A stretch of 50,765 nucleotides of DNA from Nocardiopsis sp. JB363 (GTDB lineage Bacteria; Actinomycetota; Actinomycetes; Streptosporangiales; Streptosporangiaceae): contig NZ_FRFF01000081.1 of assembly GCF_900143625.1 (NCBI RefSeq), positions 1-50,765 of the forward strand, read 5' to 3'. Position numbers and translations under genes: made by a program. This document shows, in pieces, positions 33,452 through 42,944 of the stretch. Below the pieces are notes generated by a model. The model did no database searches. It worked only from the letters and a program-made list of their open reading frames with translations, and was not told the origin of the DNA. Within the stretch, counting starts at the first letter, position 1; every line of letters begins with the position of its first letter.

Positions 33452-35431
33452 TCAGCCGTCGGCGTCCTCGTCCTCATCCTCGACCAAACGGAGTGCCGGG
33501 GCCTCTTGGTCGGTCGGCGGGACCTCGTAGGACTTCAGGGCGAAGGACATGATGTCGTTGAACACCGGGCCCGCGGCCTCACCGCCGTAGTAGGTGTCCT
33601 GCGGGTTGTGCAGCACCACCTGGACCACCAGTTCCGGATCGTCGGCGGGGGCGAACCCGGCGAAGGTGGCCGTATAGCCGCCTTCGTCGTAGCGGCCGGT
33701 CTCCGGGTCGATCCGGTTGGCGGTACCGGTCTTGCCGGCCACCCGGTAGCCATCGATGCGGGCCTCCGGCGCGGTGCCCTCGTCACTGGTGACCGCCTCC
33801 AACATCAGCTGGAGCCGCTCGGCGGTCTCCTCGCTGATCACCCGCTGACGGTCGGGTTCCTCGGCGGCGGTGAACTCACCCTCCGGGTCGACCGTTCCCG
33901 AGACGAGGGACGGCTCGACCCGCACTCCCCCGTTGGCGACGGTGGCGTACACCGACGCCATCTGCACGGCGTTGACCGACAGACCGTGTCCGATGGACAC
34001 CGACGGTAGTTGGGTACCCCACCAGTCGTCGGGGTCGGTGAGCACACCGGCCTCTTCACCGGGCAGGGCCAGGCCGGTGGGCTGCCCCAGACCGAAACCG
34101 GTCATATAGCGGTGCAGGACCGGGGCGCCCACCTGATCGGCGATCTTGATCGTGCCCACGTTGCTGGACTGGGCCATGATCCCGTTCGTGGTGAGGCGCT
34201 GGGTTCCGTTGTCGGTGGAGTTACGGAAGGTCTGGTCGTAGTACTGGAGCGAGTAGGGCACCGTGTAGACCGTCTCGGGGGTGGTCTTCCCCTCCTCCAA
34301 GGCCGCCGCCAAGGTGATGACCTTGTTGGTGCTACCGGGTTCGAAGGTGGAGGCCACCGCTCCGTTGCTCCGGTCCTCGGGTTCGGAGGAGGCGATGTCG
34401 GTCTGGGAGTAGGTGGGGAAGTCGGCCATGGCCAGGATCTCCCCCTCCTTGTTGGAGACCACGACGCTGCCCGCCTCGGCCTCCAGTTCCTCCACTCGGT
34501 CGGCCAGCGCCTGTTGGGCGTACCACTGCAGGTCGCGGTCGAGGGTCAGCCGTACGTCCTGACCGGCCTCGGGTTTACGCACCAGACCGTTCAGCATGGG
34601 GATCTGGGTGCCGTCCTGGCCGACCTCGACCTGGTGTTTTCCGGCCTCACCGGCGAGCGTGGAGTCCAGGTAGCCCTCCAGGCCCTCAAGACCGTGCCCC
34701 TCCGCGCCGACGAAACCGACCAGGTCGGCGGCGCCGGTCTCCTCGGGGTAGACCCGCTCATAGTCGACGTCGGCGCCGACCCCGCTCAGGCCCAGGTCCT
34801 GGAACTCCTGCCAGTCCCCGGGGGGGACCTCCTTCGCCACGACCTGGTAGCGGCTGGGCTTGGCGTCGACCTTGCCCGCGACGGCCTCTTCTTCCAGGTC
34901 GAAACGGGTCACCAGTTCGTCGATGAGCTGGTCCCGTTCGTCCTCGGGGACCTCCTCGGGGTCGACGAAGACGTCGCGGACCTCCACCGACAGGGCGAAG
35001 GGGTTGCCCTCGGAGTCGGTGATCTGCCCGCGCAGGGTGGGGATGTCCTTGGTCTGCATGCGCAGGTTCGCCGCGGCCTCGGCGTAGGTGTCGGCCTCGA
35101 ACGCCTGGATCCAGGTGAGGCGCCCGGCGAACAGCAGCAGGATCACCACGATGATGGCCCCGCCGGCCTTGATCCGCTTGCGGGGGTCTCCCGCGCGGAA
35201 GGTACGGCGCAGCAGCGGTGGGGGCGGTGGCGGACTCGACCGGCGCGGGGGCCGTTCACCCCGCCGGACCGGACGGCCCGTGCCACCGGAGCCACCGCCG
35301 GCCCGCGCCCGCCCACCCTGGGCGGGCCGGTTCGGTTTTCTCTGTGGGCCCTTGCTCGGCCGCGACCCGGAGCGGCTGGACGCTCCGGGTCGGCGGGGGT
35401 CACGCGGGCGTCGGTCCCGAGGGGTGCTCAA
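33452..35431 (-). CDS. ftsI: Septal class B penicillin-binding protein FtsI (PBP3-type)
   Basis: Transpeptidase of the divisome, partner of FtsW. 659 residues. A ~75-residue cytosolic tail very rich in Arg, Pro and Gly precedes a single membrane helix (about 90-110, GGAIIVVILLLFAGRLTWIQAF). The dimerisation/pedestal domain follows, then the transpeptidase domain with SxxK = STNK (367-370), SSN (422-424) and KTG (567-569). No PASTA domain. It starts at TTG 35431, overlapping the ftsL stop (TTGA). It is the last gene of the mraZ-led segment, before the convergent mmuM gene. Confidence 0.95.
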   Translation of the reverse strand: MSTPRDRRPRDPRRPGASSRSGSRPSKGPQRKPNRPAQGGRARAGGGSGGTGRPVRRGERPPRRSSPPPPPPLLRRTFRAGDPRKRIKAGGAIIVVILLLFAGRLTWIQAFEADTYAEAAANLRMQTKDIPTLRGQITDSEGNPFALSVEVRDVFVDPEEVPEDERDQLIDELVTRFDLEEEAVAGKVDAKPSRYQVVAKEVPPGDWQEFQDLGLSGVGADVDYERVYPEETGAADLVGFVGAEGHGLEGLEGYLDSTLAGEAGKHQVEVGQDGTQIPMLNGLVRKPEAGQDVRLTLDRDLQWYAQQALADRVEELEAEAGSVVVSNKEGEILAMADFPTYSQTDIASSEPEDRSNGAVASTFEPGSTNKVITLAAALEEGKTTPETVYTVPYSLQYYDQTFRNSTDNGTQRLTTNGIMAQSSNVGTIKIADQVGAPVLHRYMTGFGLGQPTGLALPGEEAGVLTDPDDWWGTQLPSVSIGHGLSVNAVQMASVYATVANGGVRVEPSLVSGTVDPEGEFTAAEEPDRQRVISEETAERLQLMLEAVTSDEGTAPEARIDGYRVAGKTGTANRIDPETGRYDEGGYTATFAGFAPADDPELVVQVVLHNPQDTYYGGEAAGPVFNDIMSFALKSYEVPPTDQEAPALRLVEDEDEDADG

Positions 35432-35871
35432 TCATCGCTCCCGGCGTCCCCGGTGATCTCACCGTTGTCCAAGTCCAGGAAGAGCGGGGCCTCACCCGGC
35501 TGCATCCCCAGACCCTCCGCTTCCTCCGCGATGCGATCGGAGGTCTCCAGGTGGGCGACGGACTTCTCCAACCGCTGTTCCTCGTAGGACATCTCCTGGT
35601 TCTGCGCTTCCAGGGCTTCGATGGCGTAGGCCTCCTCCACCACGAGGGCGCGCAACATCAACAGGCCGGCCAGGGCCCCGCCCAACAGGCAGAGGATGAG
35701 CAGCACGAAGGGGATCTTCGGTGCGCGACTCGCTCCGGCGGCGCCCGCCGAACGCGAGGTGGCCGTCGGAGCCTTGCCACGCACCGTGCGCCGAGGCGCG
35801 GCGGGACGCGTGCCGGCCCCGGTGCGCCCGCGGCCCTTGGTGGTGCGGCGGGTGTCCGTCTTCGTGCCCAT
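35428..35871 (-). CDS. ftsL: FtsL-like septum formation protein
   Basis: Small bitopic divisome protein, 147 residues. A basic, Ala/Arg/Thr-rich cytosolic N-terminus (1-55), one membrane helix (about 60-80, FVLLILCLLGGALAGLLMLRAL), then an extracytoplasmic coiled coil (VEEAYAIEALEAQNQEMSYEEQRLEKSVAHLETSDRIAEEAEGLGM) ending in an acidic tail. This layout and the position between rsmH and ftsI define FtsL even though sequence conservation is weak. ATG 35871 has GGGAG 6 bases upstream, 9 bp after rsmH. Confidence 0.88.
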   Translation of the reverse strand: MGTKTDTRRTTKGRGRTGAGTRPAAPRRTVRGKAPTATSRSAGAAGASRAPKIPFVLLILCLLGGALAGLLMLRALVVEEAYAIEALEAQNQEMSYEEQRLEKSVAHLETSDRIAEEAEGLGMQPGEAPLFLDLDNGEITGDAGSDD

Positions 35872-35880
35872 CTGCTCTCC

Positions 35881-36936
35881 CTACTTCCGCGACGGCTCGC
35901 GCACACGCTCGGCCGCCCGGAGACGGGCGGACTGTGCGCGCGGATTACGTTCGTTCTCTTCGTCCGTGGGGAGTTCGGCGCCCCTGGTGAGGAGCTTCAG
36001 TTCCGGCTGACGGTCCGGGAGGGGGACCGGAAGGTCGGGGGGTGTGGTGTCGATGGCCAATGCGGCGAAGGCCTTCTTGGTCATCCGGTCCTCCAGGGAG
36101 TGGTAGGACAGCACCGCGATGCGTCCGCCCAGGGCCAGCCGGGACAGGGCGGCGGGCAGGGTCTCCTTGAGGATGGACAGTTCGGCGTTGACCTCGATGC
36201 GCAACCCCTGGAAGGCGCGTTTGGCGGGGTGGCCTCCGGTACGCCGGGTGGCGGCGGGGATGGCCTCGCGGACCAGATCGGCCAGGTCCCTGGTGGAGGT
36301 GATGCGCTCTCGCGTACGGCGGCGTTCGATGGCCTTGGCCACGCGCGGGGCGAAGCGCTCCTCGCCGTAGGTGCGCAGGACACGGATGAGCTCACCGACG
36401 GGGTAGTCGTTGACGACCTCTTCGGCGGTGAGTCCCTGGGTGCGGTCCATGCGCATGTCCAGGGGTGCGTCCTGGGCGTAGGCGAACCCGCGGTCGCTCT
36501 CGTCCAACTGGGGTGAGGACACCCCCAGGTCGAGCAGGACGGCGTCGGCGTGGGCGTACCCGGCCTCGTCCAAGGCCTGCGGGATCTCCGAGTAGACCGC
36601 GTGCACGAAATGGGTGCGGTCGGCGTAGGGCCGGAGTCGCTCGGCGCTGCGCTCCAGGGCGGTGGTGTCGCGGTCCACGCCGACCAGTCGCAGGTTCGGG
36701 CAGGCCTGGAGCAGGGCCTCGGAGTGGCCGCCCAGTCCGAGGGTGCCGTCGACGAGCACCGCGCCGGGGCGGGTGAGCGCCGGGGCGAGCAGTTCGACGA
36801 TCCGGTCCAACATGACCGGCACGTGTGCGGGCGCGGTGTCTTCTCCAGGCGCGGACTCGTCGCGAGCGTCGAGGTCTTCGTGGTCCTGTGACACGTCGTC
36901 CCCGTCGGGACGGTCGTGCTTCCGGGTCTCCCCCAT
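35881..36936 (-). CDS. rsmH: 16S rRNA (cytosine1402-N4)-methyltransferase
   Basis: SAM-dependent methyltransferase (MraW) acting on C1402 of 16S rRNA in the P site. 351 residues from ATG 36936 (GGAGG 11 bases upstream); the frame is open to 37005. An acidic N-terminal extension of about 35 residues precedes the conserved start [18 protein letters not shown]-binding motif [14 protein letters not shown]; catalytic-region [20 protein letters not shown]; and C-terminal [20 protein letters not shown] and [14 protein letters not shown], all characteristic. Lies 279 bp after mraZ. Confidence 0.95.
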   Translation of the reverse strand: MGETRKHDRPDGDDVSQDHEDLDARDESAPGEDTAPAHVPVMLDRIVELLAPALTRPGAVLVDGTLGLGGHSEALLQACPNLRLVGVDRDTTALERSAERLRPYADRTHFVHAVYSEIPQALDEAGYAHADAVLLDLGVSSPQLDESDRGFAYAQDAPLDMRMDRTQGLTAEEVVNDYPVGELIRVLRTYGEERFAPRVAKAIERRRTRERITSTRDLADLVREAIPAATRRTGGHPAKRAFQGLRIEVNAELSILKETLPAALSRLALGGRIAVLSYHSLEDRMTKKAFAALAIDTTPPDLPVPLPDRQPELKLLTRGAELPTDEENERNPRAQSARLRAAERVREPSRK

Positions 36937-37215
36937 GCGGTGCTGTTCCTCCACGCTGTCGCGATCTCCCCTGTAATCCGTGACCGCGCCCCGGGGGCGC
37001 GTCACGGTGTCCTTCGCGTGGCCCGGCCGGAAGTCACCGGCAAGGGCCTCCGGACACGGCCGCTATTGTCCACCCTTCGATGGACCAAGCGTTCACGACC
37101 TGGCACCGGGGAAGTCGCGCCAGCTCGTGTCGGACGTGTCCGGAGACCTCTGCCGGTCCCGGCATTGCATGGACGTCGTGCCGTCCGCGTGGCGGAGAAA
37201 AGCGAGCCGCCCCGC

Positions 37216-37647
37216 TCACAGCACCCCGGGCAGCACCTCCTCTGAGAGTTGCGCGAACTCCTGCTCCTGCTCGGCCTCGTACTCCGACCACGCAGGGGAG
37301 TCCCAGATCTCCAGACGCGTGTTGGCGCCGATGACGACGCACTCTCGGTCCAAGCCCGCGTAGTCGCGCAGTTTCGGCGGGATGGTGACCCTGCCCTGCT
37401 TGTCACAGGCCTGATCCGACGCGCTGGCGAAGAGGACCCGGCTGTAGTCGCGAACCGCCTTGGCGGTGACCGGTGCGGAGCGCAGGGCTGCGGTCAGACG
37501 AGCGAACTCGTCTGTTGGAAAGACATAGAGGCAGCGCTCCTGGCCCTTCGTGATCACCACACCCCCCGACAGTTCGTCGCGGTACTTCGCGGGAAGGAAC
37601 AGCCGTCCCTTCTGATCGAGGCGAGGTGTGTGGGTGCCGAGGAACAC
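37216..37647 (-). CDS. mraZ: Transcriptional regulator MraZ
   Basis: SpoVT/AbrB-fold DNA-binding protein that heads and represses the dcw cluster. 143 residues with the two tandem half-barrel repeats: [29 protein letters not shown] (1-29) and the second around [25 protein letters not shown] start at 37647 with AGGGGG 7-8 bases upstream. Four direct GTGGRG boxes at exact 10-bp spacing lie on the putative promoter about 40-75 bp upstream, so autorepression is very likely (known for E. coli and Mycoplasma MraZ; here inferred). A 279-bp gap separates it from rsmH. Confidence 0.95.
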   Translation of the reverse strand: MFLGTHTPRLDQKGRLFLPAKYRDELSGGVVITKGQERCLYVFPTDEFARLTAALRSAPVTAKAVRDYSRVLFASASDQACDKQGRVTIPPKLRDYAGLDRECVVIGANTRLEIWDSPAWSEYEAEQEQEFAQLSEEVLPGVL

Positions 37648-37686
37648 ACGCTCACCCCCTCACCCCCCGTGTGGAGAATTCACGCT

Positions 37687-37722
37687 CTCCACGCTGCTCC
37701 ACCTTACTCCACTCTTCCCCAC
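37687..37722 (-). promoter_or_regulatory. MraZ operator: four GTGGRG boxes, 10-bp spacing
   Basis: Read on the mraZ strand: GTGGGG (37722-37717), GTGGAG (37712-37707), GTGGAG (37702-37697) and GTGGAG (37692-37687), each starting exactly 10 bp after the previous one, so all four face the same side of the helix. This is the architecture expected for the oligomeric MraZ ring, which is known to bind short direct repeats upstream of mraZ. Confidence 0.8.
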
Positions 37723-37728
37723 CGTCAA
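37701..37728 (-). promoter_or_regulatory. Probable mraZ/dcw promoter
   Basis: On the minus strand: TTGACG (37728-37723), 16-nt spacer, TAAGGT (37706-37701). The -35/-10 spacer is filled by two MraZ boxes and the -10 overlaps a third, so bound MraZ would block RNA polymerase. The transcription start would be near 37694, giving a leader of about 45 nt. Confidence 0.65.
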
Positions 37729-38052
37729 CAGCTCGAATCGGCGCACGACGCTTGAAAGATCGACAAAGATGCAGGTCAGGGCAGTGGTGTTCGAATGGGG
37801 CGGTGCGGGAGTGCCCGAGCGTCGCGGCTCGCTCCCCCACCGGCTCCCCCACCACGACGGCGACGCGAAGGGAGGATCCGGTAGCACCACGACGTTCCGA
37901 AGACCACCCCTTGAGGGCGTCTTGAGCGGTTTTCCACATCCGCCCCGCTTTCACATAGCCCGGCCCCCCGAGCGATCAGAAGCGCGATTCGGGATCATGC
38001 GACACATCCGCCCCCACACCCCGCATTCCACGGCCTATTCCGGCACTTTGGT

Positions 38053-38080
38053 TTGCATAGGGCCTGATTGGGCCTAGCCT
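38053..38080 (+). promoter_or_regulatory. Candidate moxR operon promoter
   Basis: TTGCAT (38053-38058), 16-nt spacer, TAGCCT (38075-38080), about 40 bp before the GTG start of the MoxR gene. Confidence 0.4.
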
Positions 38081-38120
38081 CGGATCGATACACCGGGGCA
38101 TACGGAGCGAGAGGGGTCTC

Positions 38121-39113
38121 GTGTCACTCGGCACACAGCACGACGGTCACGGGGGTGACGTCCGAGAGGACGTGGGCACGGTCGCGACCGTGGCCGAACG
38201 CGTCCGCGACGCGATCGAGACCGTCATCGAGGGCAAACCCGAGGTTCTGCGCATCACGCTGACCGTTCTTCTCGCCGAGGGTCACCTGCTCATCGAGGAC
38301 GTCCCCGGAGTGGGCAAGACCATGCTGGCCAAGGCCCTGGGACGGGCGGTGGACTGTTCGGTCCAGCGCGTCCAGTTCACCCCGGACCTGCTGCCCAGCG
38401 ACATCACCGGTGTCAGCATCTACCACCAGGACCGCAGCGAGTTCGAGTTCAACCCGGGTCCGGTGTTCGCCAACATCGTCCTCGGCGACGAGATCAACCG
38501 CGCCTCGCCCAAGACCCAGTCGGCCCTGCTGGAGTGCATGGCCGAACGGCAGGTCAGCGTGGACGGCGAGACCCGCACCCTGGAGCGCCCCTTCATGGTG
38601 GTGGCCACCCAGAACCCCACCGACATGGAGGGCACCTACGCCCTGCCCGAGGCGCAGCGGGACCGGTTCATGGCACGCGTCTCGGTCGGTTACCCCTCGC
38701 CGCAGGCCGAACTCGACATGATCGACTCCCACGGGTCACGCTCCCCGCTGGAGGACCTGACCCCCGTCACCAACACCGCCGAACTCCGCGACCTGGTCGA
38801 ACGGGTCCAGAACGTCCACGTCGCCCCGGGCATGCGCCGCTACGTCGTCGACCTGGTCAACTCCACCCGGACCGCGCCCGAGCTCAAACTGGGCGCCTCC
38901 CCTCGCGCGACCCTGCACCTGGTACGCGCGGCCCGCGCCCACGCCGCCTTGGAGGGCCGCCACTACGTGGTGCCCGACGACGTGCAGACGCTGGCCGTCC
39001 CCGTCCTGGCCCACCGGCTCCTGCCCGGACCCGAAGCCCAGATGGAACGCCTCAGCGCCGAACAGATCGTGGCCGAGCTGGTCACCCGACTGCCCGTGCC
39101 CGGACCCCGCTGA
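38121..39113 (+). CDS. MoxR-family AAA+ ATPase
   Basis: Chaperone-like AAA+ ATPase, 330 residues. Walker A is GVGKT (63-67) in IEDVPGVGKTMLAKALG. Walker B and sensor region are NIVLGDEINRASPKTQSALLECMAERQVSVDG; sensor 1 is MVVATQNPTDMEGTYALPEAQRDRF, the MoxR hallmark. The lid domain ends with the ATLHLVRAARAHAALEGRHYVVPDDV motif. GTG start with AGAGGGG upstream. First gene of a moxR-DUF58-transglutaminase operon; such operons are thought to assemble or activate cell-surface or metal-containing complexes, but the actinobacterial target is unknown. Confidence 0.93.
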   Translation: MSLGTQHDGHGGDVREDVGTVATVAERVRDAIETVIEGKPEVLRITLTVLLAEGHLLIEDVPGVGKTMLAKALGRAVDCSVQRVQFTPDLLPSDITGVSIYHQDRSEFEFNPGPVFANIVLGDEINRASPKTQSALLECMAERQVSVDGETRTLERPFMVVATQNPTDMEGTYALPEAQRDRFMARVSVGYPSPQAELDMIDSHGSRSPLEDLTPVTNTAELRDLVERVQNVHVAPGMRRYVVDLVNSTRTAPELKLGASPRATLHLVRAARAHAALEGRHYVVPDDVQTLAVPVLAHRLLPGPEAQMERLSAEQIVAELVTRLPVPGPR

Positions 39114-39153
39114 CCCCTTTCCGGCAGCGCCCGATCCCACCGAGAGACAAGCG

Positions 39154-40401
39154 ATGCGCCCGCAACGCACCCTCACCGCCCGTGGCGGCCTGATGCTGTT
39201 CTTCGGAGCGGTCGCGCTCGCGAGCGGTCTCATCGTCGGTCAACGCGAGATCGTCGGCGTCGGTCTACTCCTGCTCCTGGTGCCGGCGTTCGGCGCGCTC
39301 ACCCTCGTCGGCGCGGCCGCGCGCATCGTCGACAGCCGTGACCTGCGCCCGCGCCGGATCCCCGCGGGCAGCGACACCCAGGTCCTGGTGCGGGTCGGCA
39401 ACAGCTCCCCCACCTGGCCCGTGGGCTGGGTGCGCCTGGAGGACACGCTGCCGGTCCGTCTGGGCCACCAACCCCGCTACACCGTCGGTTTCCTGGGACC
39501 GCGCGCCGTCCGTGACCTCACCTACCTGGTGCGTCCGGCCGTCCGCGGTCGCTACCCGGTGGGGCCTTTGCGGGTGAGCGTGCTCGACGCGCTGGGTTGT
39601 GTCCGCGTGACCCGTGCCCCGGGGACGCCCACCCCCCTGTTGGTCACGCCCCGCTTCGTACCCCTGCCCGAGCGAGGGCGCACCGACGGCGCCGCCGGTG
39701 AGGATGCCCCTCGACGTTCGGTGACCGGGATCGGCGAGCAGGATCCGATCCCCCGCGCCTACCGTCACGGCGACGACCTGCGCCGAGTGCACTGGCGTTC
39801 CACCGCCAAGCACGGCGAACTGATGGTGCGCCGGGACGAACAGCACCGACGCGAACACAGCACCCTGCTGCTCGACACCCGCGCCGACGCCCACGCCGGC
39901 GACGGCCCGTACGGTTCCTTGGAAACGGCGGTGAGCGTGGCCGCGTCGGTGGCCCTGCACGTGCTCGACCACGGACACGAACTGCGCTTCCACACCGAAC
40001 GGGGCCGCCTGGTCACCGAGCACGCCTCCGGTGTGCTGGACGGACTGGCCGTGGTGGAACCCTCCGACAACCCCGGTCTCGGCGGTGGCATCGCCGAACT
40101 GGAAGGGGTGCGTGGTGTCTCGGCCGGAATGGTCGTGGCGGTCCTGGGCGCCCTGGGCATCGAGGACGCCACCGCACTGTCCCGGGCGGGCGGTTCGGCG
40201 ACCCGGGTCGCGGTGCTGTGCGCCAACGCCGCCTGGCCGGACACCCAGGCCGCAGGACGAGTGGGCGACCTGCTGACCGCCAACGGCTGGCGAGTCCTCT
40301 CGGTCACCGAACCCACCGAACTTCCCGCGCTGTGGCAACGGGTCGTCTCCCCCGCGCCCGCCGCCGCAGGAACACGAAACCCCTGGGAGAGCCCGCGTTG
40401 A
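39154..40401 (+). CDS. DUF58 domain-containing membrane protein
   Basis: 415 residues with two N-terminal membrane helices (about 8-50: LMLFFGAVALASGLIVG and VGLLLLLVPAFGALTLVGAAA), a beta-rich extracytoplasmic-like stretch, and the DUF58 (vWA-like) domain marked by DPIPRAYRHGDDLRRVHWRSTAKHGELMVRRDE. These proteins always accompany MoxR ATPases and are presumed clients or adaptors. ATG 39154, 40 bp after moxR. Its TGA overlaps the TTG start of the next gene. Confidence 0.9.
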   Translation: MRPQRTLTARGGLMLFFGAVALASGLIVGQREIVGVGLLLLLVPAFGALTLVGAAARIVDSRDLRPRRIPAGSDTQVLVRVGNSSPTWPVGWVRLEDTLPVRLGHQPRYTVGFLGPRAVRDLTYLVRPAVRGRYPVGPLRVSVLDALGCVRVTRAPGTPTPLLVTPRFVPLPERGRTDGAAGEDAPRRSVTGIGEQDPIPRAYRHGDDLRRVHWRSTAKHGELMVRRDEQHRREHSTLLLDTRADAHAGDGPYGSLETAVSVAASVALHVLDHGHELRFHTERGRLVTEHASGVLDGLAVVEPSDNPGLGGGIAELEGVRGVSAGMVVAVLGALGIEDATALSRAGGSATRVAVLCANAAWPDTQAAGRVGDLLTANGWRVLSVTEPTELPALWQRVVSPAPAAAGTRNPWESPR

Positions 40402-42746
40402 GAGCTCTGATGCCCCTGGCCACCCTGGTCACGTTGCTGGCGTCACTGCCCCTGCTGAGCGGCCTGGTCCGCGGCGACCAGTGGTGGGTGCCCGCCGCCG
40501 TGCTCATGACCGTGGTCGCGCTCGTCTCCACGGCGTACCGGTCCCTGGTGGGCGGGGCCTTCGCGGTCCCCTTCCTCCAGTTGTTCGCGGTGCTGCTGCT
40601 GTACGCGCCACTGTTCGCCCCCGGAACCGCCGCCCTGGGGTTCCTGCCCACGCTGGACACGCTCGACCACACCGCGGCCCTGTTCGAACAGGGTGTGCAC
40701 ACCATCGACACCAACTCCCCTCCGGTGTCGCCCACGCCCGGGCTCAACGTGATCATCGCCCTGGTGTTCATGGTCTTCACGATGACCGCGGACTTCCTCG
40801 CCGTGACGGCCCGCTGCCCCGGCATGGTCGGTGGCCTGCTGCTCTCGCTGCTGGTGGTGCCCCTGTTCGTGGACGACGCCGGGATGCGCTGGGGTCCGGC
40901 CGCGATCGCCGCGATCGGCTTCCTCGTTCTTCTGGCGGTGGACATGTGGGTCCGCGCCCATGAGTGGGGGACGCGTGTCCCCTCCGCGCGCGGGCACGGC
41001 ACGACCCCCGACGGCATGGCCGGTCGCGTGGGCCTGGCCGCCGTCGTCTCGGTACTGGCGGTCTCCCTCGCCCTGCTCCTTCCCCAGGCCATGCCCTCGC
41101 TGCGCACCGATGCCCTCTTCACCCTGGCCGAGGGCCGGGTCGGGGCGAACGACTCGATGACCACCACCCACCCGATGGTGTCCCTGCGCCGTGACCTGGG
41201 GGCCTCCTCCGAGCGCACCGTGCTGACCTACCGGACCGACGACCAGGAACCCGAGTACCTGCGCACCTTCGTCCTCGACGAGTTCGACGGCGAGAACTGG
41301 ACGATGACGCCCGTGCACGCCGGTCGGGACAACGAGGCCGACGGCGCCCTGCCCCTCCCCCCGGGCCGCGAGGACGAACCCGACGAGGACGATCTCGTCA
41401 CCACCCGGATCTCCCTGGACTCCGACACCGCGCCCATGGACTTCCTGCCGCTGCCCTACCCGGCGCGTTCGGTGGAGATCGCCGGTGACTGGTACGCGGA
41501 CGAGAGCACCCTGATGGTGTTCACGACCGGCACCCCGCCCAGCGGCTACAACTTCGTGGTGACCTCGGCGGAGAACCGGCCGGGGGCGCGGGCGCTGGCC
41601 TCGGCCGGACCACCGAGCTCCCTGGCCGACGACCGGCTCCACCTGCCGGGGGAGCTGGACGATCGGGTCCAGGAGCTCACCGACACCCTCGTCGAGGGCG
41701 CCGACTCCGACTACGAGAGCGCCCTGGCTCTCCAGGAGTTCTTCACCGATGGCGACTTCACCTATGACCTGAGCCCGCCATCGGTACCCGAGGACTCCGA
41801 TCCGCTCACCCACTTCCTCTTCGAGGACCGAATCGGCTACTGCGAGCAGTACGCCGGAGCGATGGCGGTCATGGCCCGGCAGGCCGGAATCCCCGCCCGG
41901 GTCGCGGTGGGCTACACCGCCGGGCGGCCCAGTGGCGAAGACCGGTGGACGGTGGCGGCGAGCGACGCCCACGCCTGGCCCGAGCTGTACTTCGAGGGGT
42001 CGGGATGGGTGCGATTCGAACCCACACCCGCCGACCCCGACGGTGGTCAGGGCACCGCCTCCCGCCCCGACTACAGCGCGGGGGTGGACGAGTTGCCGGA
42101 CAACGTGGCCCCCGAACCGAACCCCGATGACGACCCCGAGCCCAGCGAGACGCCCGAGGAGGAGCCCTCTCCCACCCCGGAGCCGAGCGAGTCCGCCGGC
42201 GAGGAGTCCGACGAAGCCGCCGAGGAGTTCGATGAGACCGGCGCGGTGACCGGTGGCCAGGGTCCGCCCGGATGGCTGCCCGCGATCCTGGTCGGTCTGG
42301 TCGCGTTGCCGGCAGCGGCACTGCCCGCCCTGATCCGCGCACTCGTCCGCGGAGCGCGCCGGTCGACGGTGGCGGCGGGTGGGCCCGCCGCCGCGCACAC
42401 CGCCTGGCGGGAGCTGCGCGACACCTGCCTGGACCTGGGATCGACCTGGGACCTGGCCGAGAGTCCACGCAGCACCGCCGCTCGGCTGGCCGCGTCGGGT
42501 GAGTCGGGGCTCGGAGCGGAGGCGAGGGACGCGCTCTGGCGGCTGGCCCTGGCCGAGGAGGGCGCCCGCTACGCCCCCGAACCACAGCAGGTTCAGGGGC
42601 TCCGGGATGACCTGGACACCGTGGTGTCCGCGTTGTCCGGGGCGGCCACCACCGGCCGACGGTGGCGTGCGGTGCTGTTGCCGCCGTCCCTGGCGCCCTG
42701 GCGACGACCCAGGGCCGGGGCGGAGCCGCTGCCCGGCCTGCTCTGA
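40398..42746 (+). CDS. TgpA/DUF3488 transmembrane transglutaminase-like protein
   Basis: 782 residues. The N-terminal ~220 residues carry several membrane helices (DUF3488). A large extracytoplasmic part follows with a transglutaminase-like domain: catalytic Cys482 in RIGYCEQYAGAMAVMARQAGIPARVAVGYTAG and His525 in ASDAHAWPELYFEG. An acidic Pro/Glu/Ser stretch precedes another membrane helix (LPAILVGLVALPAAALPALI) and a cytosolic C-terminal DUF4129-like helical segment (AHTAWRELRDTCLDLG ... SPRSTAARLAASGE). TTG 40398 (GGGAGAG six bases upstream) overlaps the DUF58 stop; ATG 40410 is the alternative. With MoxR and DUF58 it forms the classic surface-processing trio; substrate unknown. Confidence 0.9.
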   Translation: MRALMPLATLVTLLASLPLLSGLVRGDQWWVPAAVLMTVVALVSTAYRSLVGGAFAVPFLQLFAVLLLYAPLFAPGTAALGFLPTLDTLDHTAALFEQGVHTIDTNSPPVSPTPGLNVIIALVFMVFTMTADFLAVTARCPGMVGGLLLSLLVVPLFVDDAGMRWGPAAIAAIGFLVLLAVDMWVRAHEWGTRVPSARGHGTTPDGMAGRVGLAAVVSVLAVSLALLLPQAMPSLRTDALFTLAEGRVGANDSMTTTHPMVSLRRDLGASSERTVLTYRTDDQEPEYLRTFVLDEFDGENWTMTPVHAGRDNEADGALPLPPGREDEPDEDDLVTTRISLDSDTAPMDFLPLPYPARSVEIAGDWYADESTLMVFTTGTPPSGYNFVVTSAENRPGARALASAGPPSSLADDRLHLPGELDDRVQELTDTLVEGADSDYESALALQEFFTDGDFTYDLSPPSVPEDSDPLTHFLFEDRIGYCEQYAGAMAVMARQAGIPARVAVGYTAGRPSGEDRWTVAASDAHAWPELYFEGSGWVRFEPTPADPDGGQGTASRPDYSAGVDELPDNVAPEPNPDDDPEPSETPEEEPSPTPEPSESAGEESDEAAEEFDETGAVTGGQGPPGWLPAILVGLVALPAAALPALIRALVRGARRSTVAAGGPAAAHTAWRELRDTCLDLGSTWDLAESPRSTAARLAASGESGLGAEARDALWRLALAEEGARYAPEPQQVQGLRDDLDTVVSALSGAATTGRRWRAVLLPPSLAPWRRPRAGAEPLPGLL

Positions 42747-42830
42747 GGCTCCGGGGACTCTCTCTCGGACTGCGGGGACGCGCCCCGGCATCGGCGCGAG
42801 GGGCCGGATCCGCACGAGGAGCTCCGCACA

Positions 42831-42880
42831 ACGGTGGGGCCCGCGGATGACCACTGCTGGTCGTCCACGGGCCCCACCGT
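42831..42880. terminator. Long bidirectional terminator after the moxR operon
   Basis: ACGGTGGGGCCCG (42831-42843) pairs perfectly with CGGGCCCCACCGT (42868-42880). Inside, GGATGACCA and TGGTCGTCC extend the stem to near-complete pairing around a CTGC loop. Lies between convergent genes. Confidence 0.8.
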
Positions 42881-42944
42881 CACGAAACCTCGTGTCTTCG
42901 AGGAATTTCCGGCTTCGAGACGGAACGGATCCGCCGGTCGGCTA

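Larger units (their letters stand above)
37648..38120. other. Divergent mraZ-moxR intergenic region
   Basis: 473 bp without a gene I can support. The left ~80 bp carry the MraZ operator and promoter. The right end carries the moxR promoter candidate and ribosome-binding site. The middle (about 37740-38030) has open frames on both strands but no good start or conserved-looking product, and I see nothing else in it. Confidence 0.6.

Noticed and set aside
37628..38077. 149-residue plus-strand frame in the mraZ-moxR gap
   Set aside because: Starts inside mraZ, runs over the MraZ operator, and shows no recognisable protein pattern or ribosome-binding site.
40443..42854. 803-residue minus-strand frame opposite the TgpA-like gene
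   Set aside because: Antisense shadow with low-complexity Gly/Gln/Arg composition; the plus strand has the transglutaminase triad.
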